Below, piece after piece: positions 1 to 8,521 of a stretch of DNA of 64,000 nucleotides. The notes beneath the pieces are model-generated. The model did not search any database. It was not told where the DNA came from and saw only the letters and a program-made list of their open reading frames with translations. A program made the position numbers and the translations under genes. Every line of letters begins with the position of its first letter. Positions within the stretch are counted from its first letter, which is position 1. The stretch is from Prevotella sp. Rep29 (GTDB lineage: Bacteria > Bacteroidota > Bacteroidia > Bacteroidales > Bacteroidaceae). The stretch spans positions 2,294,001 through 2,358,000 of the forward strand of contig NZ_CP047159.1 in NCBI RefSeq assembly GCF_019551475.1, in the 5' to 3' direction.

Positions 1-375
1 CTGAGAATGCAGAAAACCAAGGAACTGGTGAACAATCCCATCAGTGACGAGGCTTTAGAACTGATCGGTGAGCGAGGAACTGGCCTCGTCTTTGTCGGCT
101 TTGCAGACAAGATGACCCAGGCACCTTTGAAGAACTGGCTGAAAGCTGCTGGCATCACCAAGAAAATCTCGTTTCATTGCAGCAGGCATACATTCGGTTC
201 TCTACAGGTAGATGCAGGAACAAGCGTCTATACCGTTCAGCACATGTTGGGTCACAAAAACGTTTCGACCACTCAAATCTACGCTGCGATGGCTGACGAG
301 AGCAAGCGCGAGAGCGTCAACCGTATCACGCTCAAACCGATGAAGACGGTGCAACTAAAGGTCGTAGGGCAATAA
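1..375 (+). CDS. Tyrosine recombinase/integrase, C-terminal part (cut by window edge)
   Basis: The frame is open at base 1, so the gene starts before the window. The visible 124 or so residues hold the end of a tyrosine-recombinase catalytic domain: the HxxR box (HCSRHTFGSL), then LGHKNVSTTQIYA with the second conserved His and the Tyr nucleophile. The first catalytic Arg is not visible. Such enzymes insert and excise Bacteroidetes transposons and mobilizable elements by strand exchange at att sites. A terminator-like hairpin follows at 427-453. It may belong to the element that fills 0.7-10.6 kb, or to a separate element next to it, since a second complete integrase lies at 7276-8469. Confidence 0.85.
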   Translation: MRMQKTKELVNNPISDEALELIGERGTGLVFVGFADKMTQAPLKNWLKAAGITKKISFHCSRHTFGSLQVDAGTSVYTVQHMLGHKNVSTTQIYAAMADESKRESVNRITLKPMKTVQLKVVGQ

Positions 376-426
376 CGACTTTCATCTTGTTCTATCGGAC
401 ACCTATAATATATATGTATCATCTTT

Positions 427-453
427 GGGGAGGGGCATTGCTTCTCCCTTTTT
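427..453 (+). terminator. Likely rho-independent terminator after integrase
   Basis: A GGGAG/CTCCC stem with a loop of about 11 bases is followed by TTTTT, 50 bases after the integrase stop. The rest of the 376-685 gap holds only this hairpin and the promoter at 570-602. Confidence 0.5.
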
Positions 454-569
454 CTTTCCCATTCGTCATGTCCATCAACATTTTATAGTATGATTATTGG
501 TTCTTTTTTCATACTCGATAGGACCAATTCCTAAACTAATGTAAAAACGGAGCAGATTTTTCGGAAGAT

Positions 570-602
570 TTTGAGCAGTCGGGAATAATCGGAGTAACTT
601 TG
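570..602 (+). promoter_or_regulatory. Bacteroidetes-type promoter
   Basis: TTTG at 570-573 and TAACTTTG at 595-602 are 21 bp apart, matching the Bacteroides -33/-7 consensus (TTTG, 19-21 bp, TAnnTTTG). It sits about 85 bp upstream of the gene at 686. Confidence 0.7.
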
Positions 603-685
603 CATCGGAAATCGCATAGCCGAGTTCTGGCAGATACCGACAATTCCGAAATGTACAAATCAATATAATAAAAGGAACAAGAAAG

Positions 686-1600
686 ATGAACAATGTAAAA
701 TGCAAGACAGAAAACATGGCAGTAAGAGACTACTGCCTTGTGTGGGGATGCCCAGGTTTGGTCATTCTCACCATCTCCCTCTTCGTATCATTGAAGGTGG
801 GCAACGACTTTGGGCAAGACAACTTTGCCAAGTTCGTAACCTTTGTAATCTCCAGTGGATTGCTGGGGACAGTCTATTATCTGTTCCAGTCCGTATTGGC
901 AGAAGTGCCACTTAGATTAGAGGAAAGACAATGCTCTGCCGCCATACTTCCAACCAACAAAGAAGCGGAAGCAGTAACAGAAGATTCAACGAACAACGAT
1001 ATTATAGAACAGGTTCAAGAATGTTTGGCAGAAATGCCTCCTCAATGCGAAGCTGCACAAGAGTCCTTGTTAGAGGAACTGCAAGAATCTACGATAGAGA
1101 TTTCCGATTCGGCAGAACCTACTAAGGAGGTTTCTGATACGACAGAGACGAGTACAGAGCAGCCCGACCTTTATGCCCAACGCTGCAAGGAATATCAGCG
1201 TGAGCAGGAACAGCGACGGCAGGACACCATTGAGGCCATCATGGAATATGTGGTACATACCATGTCCCCATATATCTATGATAATGAGGAATTGGAAAAA
1301 CTCTGTGATGCAATCAGGAAGTGGGCCGATGACTGGCAGCATACACCTGTCCCCATCAGGTTGAAGTCCACTCTTACCACCCTTGACCTTCGGCACTTTG
1401 TTTGGAACATAGCCGAGAGGTTGGGCAGCAAGAAAGACTATACGGGACGTGTCCGTGCCGACTTCATCAAGCGCATGTTCCCCGATGTGATGAGAGACAT
1501 TGAGCAGGATAGCATCCGCAACTTCAAGTTCCAGCCCGATACAGGGAACATCGTGATAGACGAGCCGGACAAGGGTGACTATCATTTCCATTTTGAGTAG
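686..1600 (+). CDS. Membrane protein with acidic linker, unknown function
   Basis: 304 residues, not recognised. Residues about 18-42 and 50-72 are two hydrophobic stretches, probably two transmembrane helices. A Glu/Thr/Ser-rich acidic linker (about 75-170) leads to a charged, probably cytoplasmic C-terminal domain (about 180-304) with conserved-looking Trp, Arg and Phe positions and an end rich in His and Phe. It has its own promoter and is separated from the next gene by a strong hairpin, so it is probably monocistronic. Its position between an integrase and mobilization genes suggests cargo or a maintenance protein of the mobile element. No function can be assigned from sequence alone. 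Confidence 0.7.
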   Translation: MNNVKCKTENMAVRDYCLVWGCPGLVILTISLFVSLKVGNDFGQDNFAKFVTFVISSGLLGTVYYLFQSVLAEVPLRLEERQCSAAILPTNKEAEAVTEDSTNNDIIEQVQECLAEMPPQCEAAQESLLEELQESTIEISDSAEPTKEVSDTTETSTEQPDLYAQRCKEYQREQEQRRQDTIEAIMEYVVHTMSPYIYDNEELEKLCDAIRKWADDWQHTPVPIRLKSTLTTLDLRHFVWNIAERLGSKKDYTGRVRADFIKRMFPDVMRDIEQDSIRNFKFQPDTGNIVIDEPDKGDYHFHFE

Positions 1601-1609
1601 ATTTCACGT

Positions 1610-1660
1610 TTAAAAATCAGCGAAATTCAATAATATTTTCTCGTTTTCGCTGATTTTTAA
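1610..1660. terminator. Bidirectional-looking hairpin terminator
   Basis: A perfect 16-bp inverted repeat (TTAAAAATCAGCGAAA at 1610-1625 and its complement at 1645-1660) has A-runs on one side and T-runs on the other. It starts 9 bp after the stop at 1600. Confidence 0.7.
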
Positions 1661-1692
1661 GCAAAAGATGTATGAGTCTGAAATAAAAATTG

Positions 1693-1700
1693 TACTTTTG
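1693..1700 (+). promoter_or_regulatory. -7 box (TACTTTTG)
   Basis: TACTTTTG followed by C matches TAnnTTTG and lies 23 bp upstream of the ATG at 1724. No clear TTTG lies 20 bp further upstream, so only the -7 half is well supported. Confidence 0.5.
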
Positions 1701-1723
1701 CAGAGCAATAAAAACAATTCAGC

Positions 1724-3193
1724 ATGAAGTACCCCAATATCATAGGCAGAGAAGTGGAAATATCCACGCTCGAACGCTTGTACAAGTCCAAGAAATCCGA
1801 GTTTGTCGCCATCTATGGGCGCAGACGCATAGGCAAGTCGTATCTGGTCAGTGAGGTGTATGGCAGTAAGATTGTCTTTTCTGCCGTCGGAACATACGTA
1901 AAGGACGGGGACAAGAATTACGAGACATACCGTAAACTGCAATTGGATCATTTCTACGATTCATTGATATTGTCAGGGCTGGATGCCGCTACGACCGAAA
2001 GACCTACATGCTGGCGTGAAGCCTTCCTGCTTCTGCGAAGGCTGCTTGAAGGCATACGCTCCCGTCGGAAGGTCATCCTTATTGATGAGTTGCCCTGGTT
2101 GGCTGGACCTCAGTCGTCCGAGATGATTTCGGAACTCGGCTATTTCTGGAACTCATGGGCGGATAGTCAGAGAAACATCATTCTGGTGGTGTGCGGATCT
2201 GCCACGAGCTGGATGCTTGACAATGTGATACGTGACTACGGAGGTCTGCACGGACGACTCACTGAGACCATCAAGCTTGCACCCTTCACATTGGCCGAAT
2301 GTCAGAAGTATTATCGACGAAACGGATTCCGTCTGTCCCGATATGAGATGTGTATCTGCTACATGGCATTGGGAGGTGTCCCATTTTATCTTGACAAGCT
2401 ACGCAACAGCCAGACCATTACTGAGAATATAGACCGCATTTTCTTTGCCGACGAAAAGATACATCAAGAGTTCTTGGATGTTTATGCAGGACTATATGCC
2501 AGCAAGGAGCGGTATGTGGATATAGTCAAAGTTTTGGGAAGTCAGTTTTATGGCATGACCCAGAAAGAGATCAGCACAGCCATAGATGTCAAGACTGGCG
2601 GAACGCTGACTAAGTTGCTTGAAAACCTTATGGAGTCAGGCATCATCAGGGCATATCCACGCTATGGCAAGGAACGTGTGGAGACGGTCTATCAGTTGAT
2701 TGACTTCTTTTCACTTTTCTATTTGCGTTTCATACAAGGCAAACAGGCGAAGAAGGGAATATGGAATTCCATTCACGGCACTCCCACTTTCTACACATGG
2801 GCTGGAGATACCTTTGAACTGCTTTGTGTGGAACACTTGCCCCAAATCCAAGACACCCTGCGTATAGCCTCCATCAACCGGAATTATTGTTGGAGTGGGA
2901 AAAGTCCCGACGGAAGGGGTGCTCAGATTGACTTGCTGCTGGAAAGTAAGGCCGACAGGACGGACTATCTTTGTGAAATGAAGTTCACTGGTGGCAAATA
3001 CGCCATAACGAAAACCGATGAAGAAGATTTCCTAAATAAGATAGAGGCCTTTGCCGCAAGCAAGATGCACAACAAGACGCACAGCATCCAGTTGGTTATG
3101 ATTACGACGATGGGTGTTGCCCGAGGGGAACACGCCAGCATTGTCAATCAGTCTGTTGTGTTGGACAATTTATTTGCAGACCGCTTAACTTAG
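1724..3193 (+). CDS. Archaeal-type AAA ATPase with C-terminal DUF234-like domain
   Basis: 489 residues. The N-terminus has NIIGREVEISTLERLY followed by the P-loop AIYGRRRIGKSYLV (about 27-42). A Walker B stretch VILIDELPWLA lies near residue 120. This is the layout of the archaeal ATPase family (PF01637), whose members usually end in a DUF234 domain. The C-terminal part here (DLLLESKADR...LCEMKFTGGKY) has the D and E-x-K pattern of a restriction-nuclease-like fold. The role of this family is unclear; members are common on mobile elements and in defence or toxin settings. It has its own -7 box and stands alone between hairpins, so it looks like cargo of the mobilizable element. Confidence 0.85.
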   Translation: MKYPNIIGREVEISTLERLYKSKKSEFVAIYGRRRIGKSYLVSEVYGSKIVFSAVGTYVKDGDKNYETYRKLQLDHFYDSLILSGLDAATTERPTCWREAFLLLRRLLEGIRSRRKVILIDELPWLAGPQSSEMISELGYFWNSWADSQRNIILVVCGSATSWMLDNVIRDYGGLHGRLTETIKLAPFTLAECQKYYRRNGFRLSRYEMCICYMALGGVPFYLDKLRNSQTITENIDRIFFADEKIHQEFLDVYAGLYASKERYVDIVKVLGSQFYGMTQKEISTAIDVKTGGTLTKLLENLMESGIIRAYPRYGKERVETVYQLIDFFSLFYLRFIQGKQAKKGIWNSIHGTPTFYTWAGDTFELLCVEHLPQIQDTLRIASINRNYCWSGKSPDGRGAQIDLLLESKADRTDYLCEMKFTGGKYAITKTDEEDFLNKIEAFAASKMHNKTHSIQLVMITTMGVARGEHASIVNQSVVLDNLFADRLT

Positions 3194-3311
3194 ATTCTCT
3201 AATCCTTCTAATATATAAACACTACTAAGGTTGAGTTTTTTCCTAAACCGATGTAATATCTACGTTTTGGGAAAAGCTCAATTTTAATCTTTCTTTGACA
3301 ATTCCCCAGAT

Positions 3312-3353
3312 AGTGGGCGAAAGCTGATGTCATTGCATCGGTTTTCGCCCACT
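3312..3353. repeat. Long hairpin in the 3194-3563 gap
   Basis: AGTGGGCGAAA at 3312-3322 and TTTTCGCCCACT at 3342-3353 pair, with CTGATG/CATCGG extending the stem towards a 4-base loop. A weaker inverted repeat (TTGAGTTTTTTCC with GGGAAAAGCTCAA) lies at about 3232-3282. The gap holds no gene that I can support. These may be terminators for the ATPase gene or protein-binding sites of the element. Confidence 0.6.
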
Positions 3354-3563
3354 GTCTGTTTTGTAATCTTCTGTCGGGAGCACCAATAAACCTTGCCGCA
3401 AGCTCTATTCTTACCTTTTCCCTATCATTCTTCCCCTTGTAGCCCAGATTTTTCCCAATTATTTCATGTTGACATGATTATTCGTGGATTATCGTGAATA
3501 ATCGGAATCAGCATGGCATCATTGAGTTCCTTTGCAGCCGATTCACCAAAAAAGTGATAAGTT

Positions 3564-3968
3564 ATGCAAAACGAGAATTTGACATTCAACGACCTCCCGC
3601 AGGTCGTCGCCCAGCTTCGGGATGAGGTGATGGGCATGAGAGCCATGCTGTCCAGACAGCAGGCAGAGAGTAGTAAACCAGTAAAGGAGAACCGCCACAA
3701 GCCAATGACTGTGGATGAGGCCATCGAGTACACGCACATCCCCAGGGGAACGATGTACATGAAACTGGAGGACGGCACCATCCCTGCCACCAAGCCTGGC
3801 AGAAGATGGATCCTGTATCAGGATGAGCTTGACAAATGGCTGGAGACGAAGCGCAGGAATTCCGTTCCGATGACCGCAGATGAGGAGAACGATACCATCC
3901 TCGCTTCACACAAACGAAAGCCAGATAAGCATGACTGGCAGAACGAAGCCGACACCAGTCCGACATAA
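3564..3968 (+). CDS. Excisionase-like helix-turn-helix protein
   Basis: 134 residues. Residues about 53-93 (MTVDEAIEYTHIPRGTMYMK, then GTIPATKPGRRWILYQDELDKWL) match the MerR/excisionase-type HTH_17 domain: short helix-turn-helix, basic wing, then the DELDKWL helix. A short coiled coil precedes it and a charged tail follows. In Bacteroides mobilizable elements such small proteins act as excisionases or as regulators of mobilization genes. It heads a run of same-strand genes ending with the integrase at 7276. A weak -7-like TTCCTTTG sits about 35 bp upstream. Confidence 0.8.
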   Translation: MQNENLTFNDLPQVVAQLRDEVMGMRAMLSRQQAESSKPVKENRHKPMTVDEAIEYTHIPRGTMYMKLEDGTIPATKPGRRWILYQDELDKWLETKRRNSVPMTADEENDTILASHKRKPDKHDWQNEADTSPT

Positions 3969-4056
3969 CCCTGTTTTCAAGTCACATTCAAATCTCATTA
4001 TTAACAACGGCTGAGGGCTGACCAATGCCAGCCCTCACCACAAAACAAAAATTACA

Positions 4057-4854
4057 ATGAAGTACAACAACGTAAAGTATGGAATCCTGCTGACCAGAGA
4101 GCAGCTTGATTTCCTCAAAGATGACAACCAAGGCTTCCACCGCATGAAAGCCTTTGATACTTTTCTCTCTTTGGCGGCAATAGAGCCTTTCCATTACGAG
4201 AAGAAGAACTTTTCTGCTGACCTCGGTATCGGTCAGTTTGCCATATCGAAAGTAGAACTCGCCGAACTATGGCACTGTGACCGCAAGACTGCACAGAAAA
4301 TAATCGACCTTTTCAATAAGGTGGGTATTCTCACATCTATTGCCAATAACCGCACGACTATCCACACAATCCATTGTCTGGCGTTCTGGTTTGTGGACGG
4401 GCGGGATGCTCCCATCAAGAATCCGAATTATCATCGGAATACAGTCACTCCCAATCTGGCTGACCAAGGTAATGCCAACCCGACATATTCTAATGATAAT
4501 GGCAACAGCCAACAAACTCCATCTTCTTATATCAATCCCGTTCCATCTTTGGCTAATGCCAACAACGATGAAAGGGAAGAGAATAAACTATCTCCATACG
4601 GAGAGGATGGACAGCTGCCTGTAGGTTACTTAGACCAACTTGACGAGCACTATGCCAACCTGCTGCCAGGAGCCGATAAGCCATATAGCACATCAAATGA
4701 TGTTGCATTAGGCGGCACTCCTGCTATGCCTATCAATCCAGAGGGCATCTCTGATGTTGAAGGCTCGACCAATCAACTTGTCTCGCCAATTCCAAGTACA
4801 ACAGCTGCGGATGCAGCCGACAGTGCCGAATACCCACTGCATGGCAGCGACTGA
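4057..4854 (+). CDS. Winged-helix-like protein of a mobilizable element, unknown function
   Basis: 265 residues. The first 120 or so residues look like a compact DNA-binding domain: YGILLTREQLDFLKDD, then FAISKVELAELWHCDRKTAQ as a probable helix-turn-helix with a recognition helix, then a wing (NNRTTIHTI). After residue 130 the sequence becomes Asn/Thr/Pro/Ser-rich and low complexity, probably disordered. The position between an excisionase-like gene and the relaxase genes resembles the replication- or regulation-type genes of Bacteroides mobilizable transposons. I recognise no closer family, so a specific function is not claimed. Confidence 0.65.
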   Translation: MKYNNVKYGILLTREQLDFLKDDNQGFHRMKAFDTFLSLAAIEPFHYEKKNFSADLGIGQFAISKVELAELWHCDRKTAQKIIDLFNKVGILTSIANNRTTIHTIHCLAFWFVDGRDAPIKNPNYHRNTVTPNLADQGNANPTYSNDNGNSQQTPSSYINPVPSLANANNDEREENKLSPYGEDGQLPVGYLDQLDEHYANLLPGADKPYSTSNDVALGGTPAMPINPEGISDVEGSTNQLVSPIPSTTAADAADSAEYPLHGSD

Positions 4855-5064
4855 CAGAAGGCTAAAGCCGCGAACAAGCCCGAAGAAGAGTGATTTTTTC
4901 TGAGGTCTAAACAAGAAGTCCCAATGTCTGACAGATTTGCTTCGCTGCACTGTCCTTCCACTGGGCTCTTGCGCCGCTCGCAAGCTCGCACCGGGCTGTC
5001 CAAGGCTTGTACTTCAATCTCTCATTTACCAATCTTATCATTCATTATTATAAACGATTTCATT
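4855..5064 (+). other. Candidate oriT region upstream of mobilization genes
   Basis: A 210-bp non-coding stretch lies directly upstream of the relaxosome genes. It contains a GC-rich repeat-like segment (GCGCCGCTCGCAAGCTCGCA near 4970-4990). Relaxases usually act at an oriT next to their own genes, so this is the natural place for it. The nic site cannot be read directly, and the call rests on position only. Confidence 0.3.
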
Positions 5065-5445
5065 ATGCAAAACAAGAAAACATCTAAGACCTCAGAAAAG
5101 AGGCAGAATAAGGGACACCACATCGATGTCCGCTTCACGGAAGAAGAATACAACCAGATTGTAACCAATGCCAACAAGTGCGGAATGCACAAAAGCAACT
5201 ATGTCCACGATGCAGTCCTTGGACACCAGCCAAAGCAGTTGATGACCGAGGGACAGGAGGAAGCGCTGAAAAGTCTCTCCGCTGCAAGGTCAGAACTTGT
5301 CGGCATCCGCAATGCCCTTCACGGACTGCCGCAGGAGGTGAGGAAGCGTTACTTCAGAAACGAGCGAATCATGACGGCATGGATAGAGGGCGTGAACTAC
5401 CTCATCCAGCACTGGGACACCATCAAGGAAAACTTTGGAGGATAG
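5065..5445 (+). CDS. Relaxosome accessory protein (MobA/MobC-like, ribbon-helix-helix)
   Basis: The ATG at 5065 (MQNKKTSKTSEKRQNKGHHI) gives 126 residues. An upstream in-frame start at 4924 would add 47 residues of unlikely composition. A basic N-terminus leads to DVRFTEEEYNQIVTNANKCG and MHKSNYVHDAVLG, the strand and two helices of a ribbon-helix-helix fold as in Bacteroidetes plasmid mobilization relaxosome proteins. A helical C-terminal part follows. These proteins bind oriT and help the relaxase nick. The stop overlaps the leader of the relaxase gene, so translation is probably coupled. Confidence 0.75.
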   Translation: MQNKKTSKTSEKRQNKGHHIDVRFTEEEYNQIVTNANKCGMHKSNYVHDAVLGHQPKQLMTEGQEEALKSLSAARSELVGIRNALHGLPQEVRKRYFRNERIMTAWIEGVNYLIQHWDTIKENFGG

Positions 5446-5449
5446 GACT

Positions 5450-6682
5450 ATGATAGCAACTGCAAGACCCATAGCGCATGGTCAGGCCATGACCAACTAT
5501 GCCACGAAAGACTTCCGTGCCGACATCGTGAAGGTGAACCTTCTGACAGAGGATCTGCCCCCGATGGGCATGTGGGATGAGATGGTGCTTCACATGAACC
5601 GTTTCAAGCAGAAGTTCGCACGGAAGCCCATTGACAAGACGTCCATACGCATAGAGGTTTCCCCATCCATGAACGAGAGTGACGGATGGGAACTCGATGA
5701 CTGGCGACATTTCACAGAGGAGTTTGTGGATGAACTTGACCAGGTGACCAAAACACCAGATGACAAGCACAAAAATCTTGTCCCGACGAACATTAAGAAC
5801 TCGCAGTACTTCGCAGCTCTCCACTATGATGCCAAATCAGGGATTCCTCACCTGCATCTGGTGGTGAACCGCATCGACAAGGATGGCAATATCAATGACT
5901 GTCACTTCATCGGCGAGCGGGCTGTGGCAGCTGCCCATGCCATCAATCTGCGGCACGGCTGGAAAGATCCGATGGAGATACGGGATGAGCACCTCCAACA
6001 GATAACCGACGACTGTATGGAAATACTCAAATCTCTGCCACGTTTCGACTGGACTGATTACGAAGCCCTGCTGACCAGACGAGGCTATAAGGTCAAATTG
6101 CAACGTGACAAGGAGAATGTGGTTAGAGGCTATTCCATCAAGAAGGGCAATACCTCTTATAAGTCATCCGAACTGGGCACAGGACGCAACCTGATGCCGA
6201 CTAAGATAGGAGATACATGGCAGAAACTGCATCCTGTTCAGAAGCCGATGGCTATACAAGCACCAAAGCCATTGGACAGCAAGAAGCCAGTCACGGATAG
6301 ACCGTCAACGGCACAAGCATTATCCTCACAAGCCAAACCGATTGCCACATTCAACGACTATCGTCAGGTATTCCTCATCGATGGCAAGCAGGTACAGCTG
6401 AGCATCCCCGAAAGAATTTACAAGGAGCTTGACAGAAACATCGAGGTTCCCGAAAACAGCAATGCCACGCATGGGGACATTCTGAAAGTCGCCATGCTGT
6501 TGTTCCTGAACTACGTCGATGCAGCTACTGCCATGTCCGAGTCTTATGGTGGCGGTGGCGATGCTGGCACAGGTTGGGGAAAAGACAAGGATGAAGACGA
6601 GCTGGAAAGGGCCAGACGCTGTGCCAAGATGGCAAACTGGCTCTGCAAGCCGATTGTCAGAAGATGGAAACGAGGTAAGTAA
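5450..6682 (+). CDS. Relaxase/mobilization nuclease (MobB/VirD2-like)
   Basis: The ATG at 5450 is preferred because GGAGG lies at 5437-5441; a TTG at 5435 is the alternative. The 410 residues include an N-terminal relaxase domain: MIATARPIAHGQAMTNYATK with a candidate catalytic Tyr, and GIPHLHLVVNRID near residue 133, the His-rich metal-binding motif of PF03432 relaxases. The enzyme should nick oriT, stay bound to the 5' end and lead the strand into a recipient. No conjugation pore genes are visible, so transfer would depend on a helper element. The C-terminal 130 or so residues are Lys/Ser/Pro-rich, then helical. Confidence 0.88.
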   Translation: MIATARPIAHGQAMTNYATKDFRADIVKVNLLTEDLPPMGMWDEMVLHMNRFKQKFARKPIDKTSIRIEVSPSMNESDGWELDDWRHFTEEFVDELDQVTKTPDDKHKNLVPTNIKNSQYFAALHYDAKSGIPHLHLVVNRIDKDGNINDCHFIGERAVAAAHAINLRHGWKDPMEIRDEHLQQITDDCMEILKSLPRFDWTDYEALLTRRGYKVKLQRDKENVVRGYSIKKGNTSYKSSELGTGRNLMPTKIGDTWQKLHPVQKPMAIQAPKPLDSKKPVTDRPSTAQALSSQAKPIATFNDYRQVFLIDGKQVQLSIPERIYKELDRNIEVPENSNATHGDILKVAMLLFLNYVDAATAMSESYGGGGDAGTGWGKDKDEDELERARRCAKMANWLCKPIVRRWKRGK

Positions 6683-6719
6683 TATAAACAGATTATCAAC
6701 ACAAGTAATACATAAAAAT

Positions 6720-7256
6720 ATGTCACAAAAAGACAAATACAATAACCTCGTGCAGTCCATCAAGGATGACGAGGAAAAAGAGAAAGAGCAGAACCGCTTC
6801 GATGCCACCTTGGAGCAGATTAAGGAGGCGCTTGCCCTGTTGCAGAAATTGCTTGAAGCAATTAAAGAAGCGAAAGAAAGTAGTGTAACGACACAGAAAG
6901 GTCTCAAAGCAGCAACCCAAAGCGCAGACAACGCTATCACGGGCATTTGCAACGCCATTGTCCAGGCACAGCAGACACCTGTCAAAACGAGGCTTGATGA
7001 TGAAAGTCTGAAACAGCTCCATGACAGTCATACCCAATGGCTGGGACAGGAGAAACAGACACTTGACGACCATCACAGGCAGCAGAAAGAAAGTTGGCAG
7101 AAGCAGAGCCAACGACTCACAGACATCGTGAAGAACAACGAGGGCGTATGGATTTCCACAAAACTGTTCTACATTGTTGGCTCTCTTTCCCTACTGTCAA
7201 TCATAACGCTTGCCATAGAGATAGCTTTCTATGTGTACTTCAAGTGGATAGCATGA
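6720..7256 (+). CDS. Coiled-coil protein with C-terminal membrane anchor (MobC-type mobilization protein)
   Basis: The ATG at 6720 gives 178 residues; an upstream frame reaching back to 6519 overlaps the relaxase and is unlikely. Residues 1-150 are almost wholly charged and helical, rich in Lys, Glu and Gln (coiled coil). Residues about 153-175 (IVGSLSLLSIITLAIEIAFY) form one transmembrane helix at the C-terminus. Similar proteins often follow relaxase genes in Bacteroidetes mobilizable elements and may link the relaxosome to the membrane; that link is inference here. It lies 37 bp after the relaxase and 19 bp before the integrase. Confidence 0.65.
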   Translation: MSQKDKYNNLVQSIKDDEEKEKEQNRFDATLEQIKEALALLQKLLEAIKEAKESSVTTQKGLKAATQSADNAITGICNAIVQAQQTPVKTRLDDESLKQLHDSHTQWLGQEKQTLDDHHRQQKESWQKQSQRLTDIVKNNEGVWISTKLFYIVGSLSLLSIITLAIEIAFYVYFKWIA

Positions 7257-7275
7257 TAACTAATTAACGTACATA

Positions 7276-8469
7276 ATGACATCAATAAAGGTAAAGTTCA
7301 GAACATCCACAGTGGATGGCAAGGAGGGAGGTCTCTATTTTCAGATTATCCACAATCGGGTAGTCCGTCAGTTGAATACTGATTATAAGGTCTTTGCAGA
7401 GGAATGGGATGCAGAATCGGAAAGCGTTATCGTAAAAGGTAACCGTTCCAACCTATTGTTGGGTATTCAAGAACGTCTGACTTGGGATGTGGCCCGCCTG
7501 GAAAAGGTCGTCCGTTCGTTGGAAACGGAACGCCGTCGCTTCACAGCAGAAGACGTGATTACCATGTTCCATAAACTGACCAAGGAGTCCTCCCTCTTTA
7601 CCTTTATGCATGGTGTCATAGCGCAATTGAAGCAGTTGGGTAAAGTCCGCACATCGGAAACCTATACTGCTACACTCAATAGCTTTATGGCATTCCGTGA
7701 AGAGCAGGATGTGCCACTTGATGGCATCAGTTCTGATTTGATGCTTCTCTATGAAGCCTATCTGAAAGCCAGAGGTGTACGTATGAATACCATTTCGTTT
7801 TACATGCGTAACCTCCGGGCGGTCTATAATCGCGCCGTTGAAAAAGGACTGACTCCACAGAACAATCCATTCCGACACGTCTATACAGGAGTGGATAAGA
7901 CTGTTAAGCGAGCAATTCCCATAAAAGACATCAAGGCATTGAAGGAGTTGGACTTATCCATGAAGCCAACATTGGACTTTGCGCGTGATATGTTTCTGTT
8001 CAGCTTTTACACAAGAGGTATGTCTTTTGTGGATATGGCATATCTCAAAAAGACAGATCTTCAAAACGGTATTCTGACCTATCGCAGACGAAAGACAGGT
8101 CAGGAGCTGACCATCAAGTGGGAGAAGTGCATGGCAGAAATCATAGCCAAATACCCTGAAAACAAGACAGATTTCCTTCTCCCTATCATCAAAGAGGAAG
8201 GAAATGACCGAAGGCAATATGACAATGCCCTGCATCTTGTCAACTATCGTCTGAAAGAACTATCCACAATGCTGAAACTCCAGCGACCGCTGACTATGTA
8301 TGTGGCTCGTCACTCTTGGGCAAGTGCAGCCAAAGCAAAGAACGTGCCGTTGTCAGTAATCAGCGAAGGCATGGGGCATGACTCAGAAGCAACGACACAA
8401 ATCTACCTCGCTTCTTTGGAAACGTCGGTGGTTGACAAGGCAAACAAGATGATATTGGGATTGCTGTAG
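7276..8469 (+). CDS. Tyrosine-type site-specific integrase
   Basis: 397 residues, a usual length for Bacteroidetes integrases. An N-terminal arm-binding region (about 1-90) is followed by a SAM-like core-binding domain (about 100-200) and the catalytic domain. The first Arg is in FSFYTRGMSFVDMAYL, the HxxR box is ARHSWASAA, then GHDSEATTQIYLASL with His and the Tyr nucleophile. It is intact. The last 301 bp of the gene lie inside the 353-bp repeat 8169-8521 created by the adjacent insertion sequence, and a second copy of that segment follows the IS at 10205-10557. It probably integrates the mobilizable element, perhaps together with the defence island. Confidence 0.93.
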   Translation: MTSIKVKFRTSTVDGKEGGLYFQIIHNRVVRQLNTDYKVFAEEWDAESESVIVKGNRSNLLLGIQERLTWDVARLEKVVRSLETERRRFTAEDVITMFHKLTKESSLFTFMHGVIAQLKQLGKVRTSETYTATLNSFMAFREEQDVPLDGISSDLMLLYEAYLKARGVRMNTISFYMRNLRAVYNRAVEKGLTPQNNPFRHVYTGVDKTVKRAIPIKDIKALKELDLSMKPTLDFARDMFLFSFYTRGMSFVDMAYLKKTDLQNGILTYRRRKTGQELTIKWEKCMAEIIAKYPENKTDFLLPIIKEEGNDRRQYDNALHLVNYRLKELSTMLKLQRPLTMYVARHSWASAAKAKNVPLSVISEGMGHDSEATTQIYLASLETSVVDKANKMILGLL

Positions 8470-8521
8470 ATTGAGATTTGTTTAGCAAAATTCTCAATCT
8501 CTTTCCAAGAGACGGATATTT
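8169..8521. repeat. 353-bp direct repeat, left copy (IS target duplication)
   Basis: Bases 8169-8521 are identical to 10205-10557 as far as I can read them, and the insertion sequence fills the space between the copies exactly. The repeat covers the integrase 3' end plus 52 bp beyond its stop. It is read as an unusually long target-site duplication. Confidence 0.9.

Noticed and set aside
4924..5064. 47-codon N-terminal extension of the relaxosome accessory protein
   Set aside because: Composition is unlike the rest of the protein and the stretch is the likely oriT region; the ATG at 5065 starts the recognisable domain.
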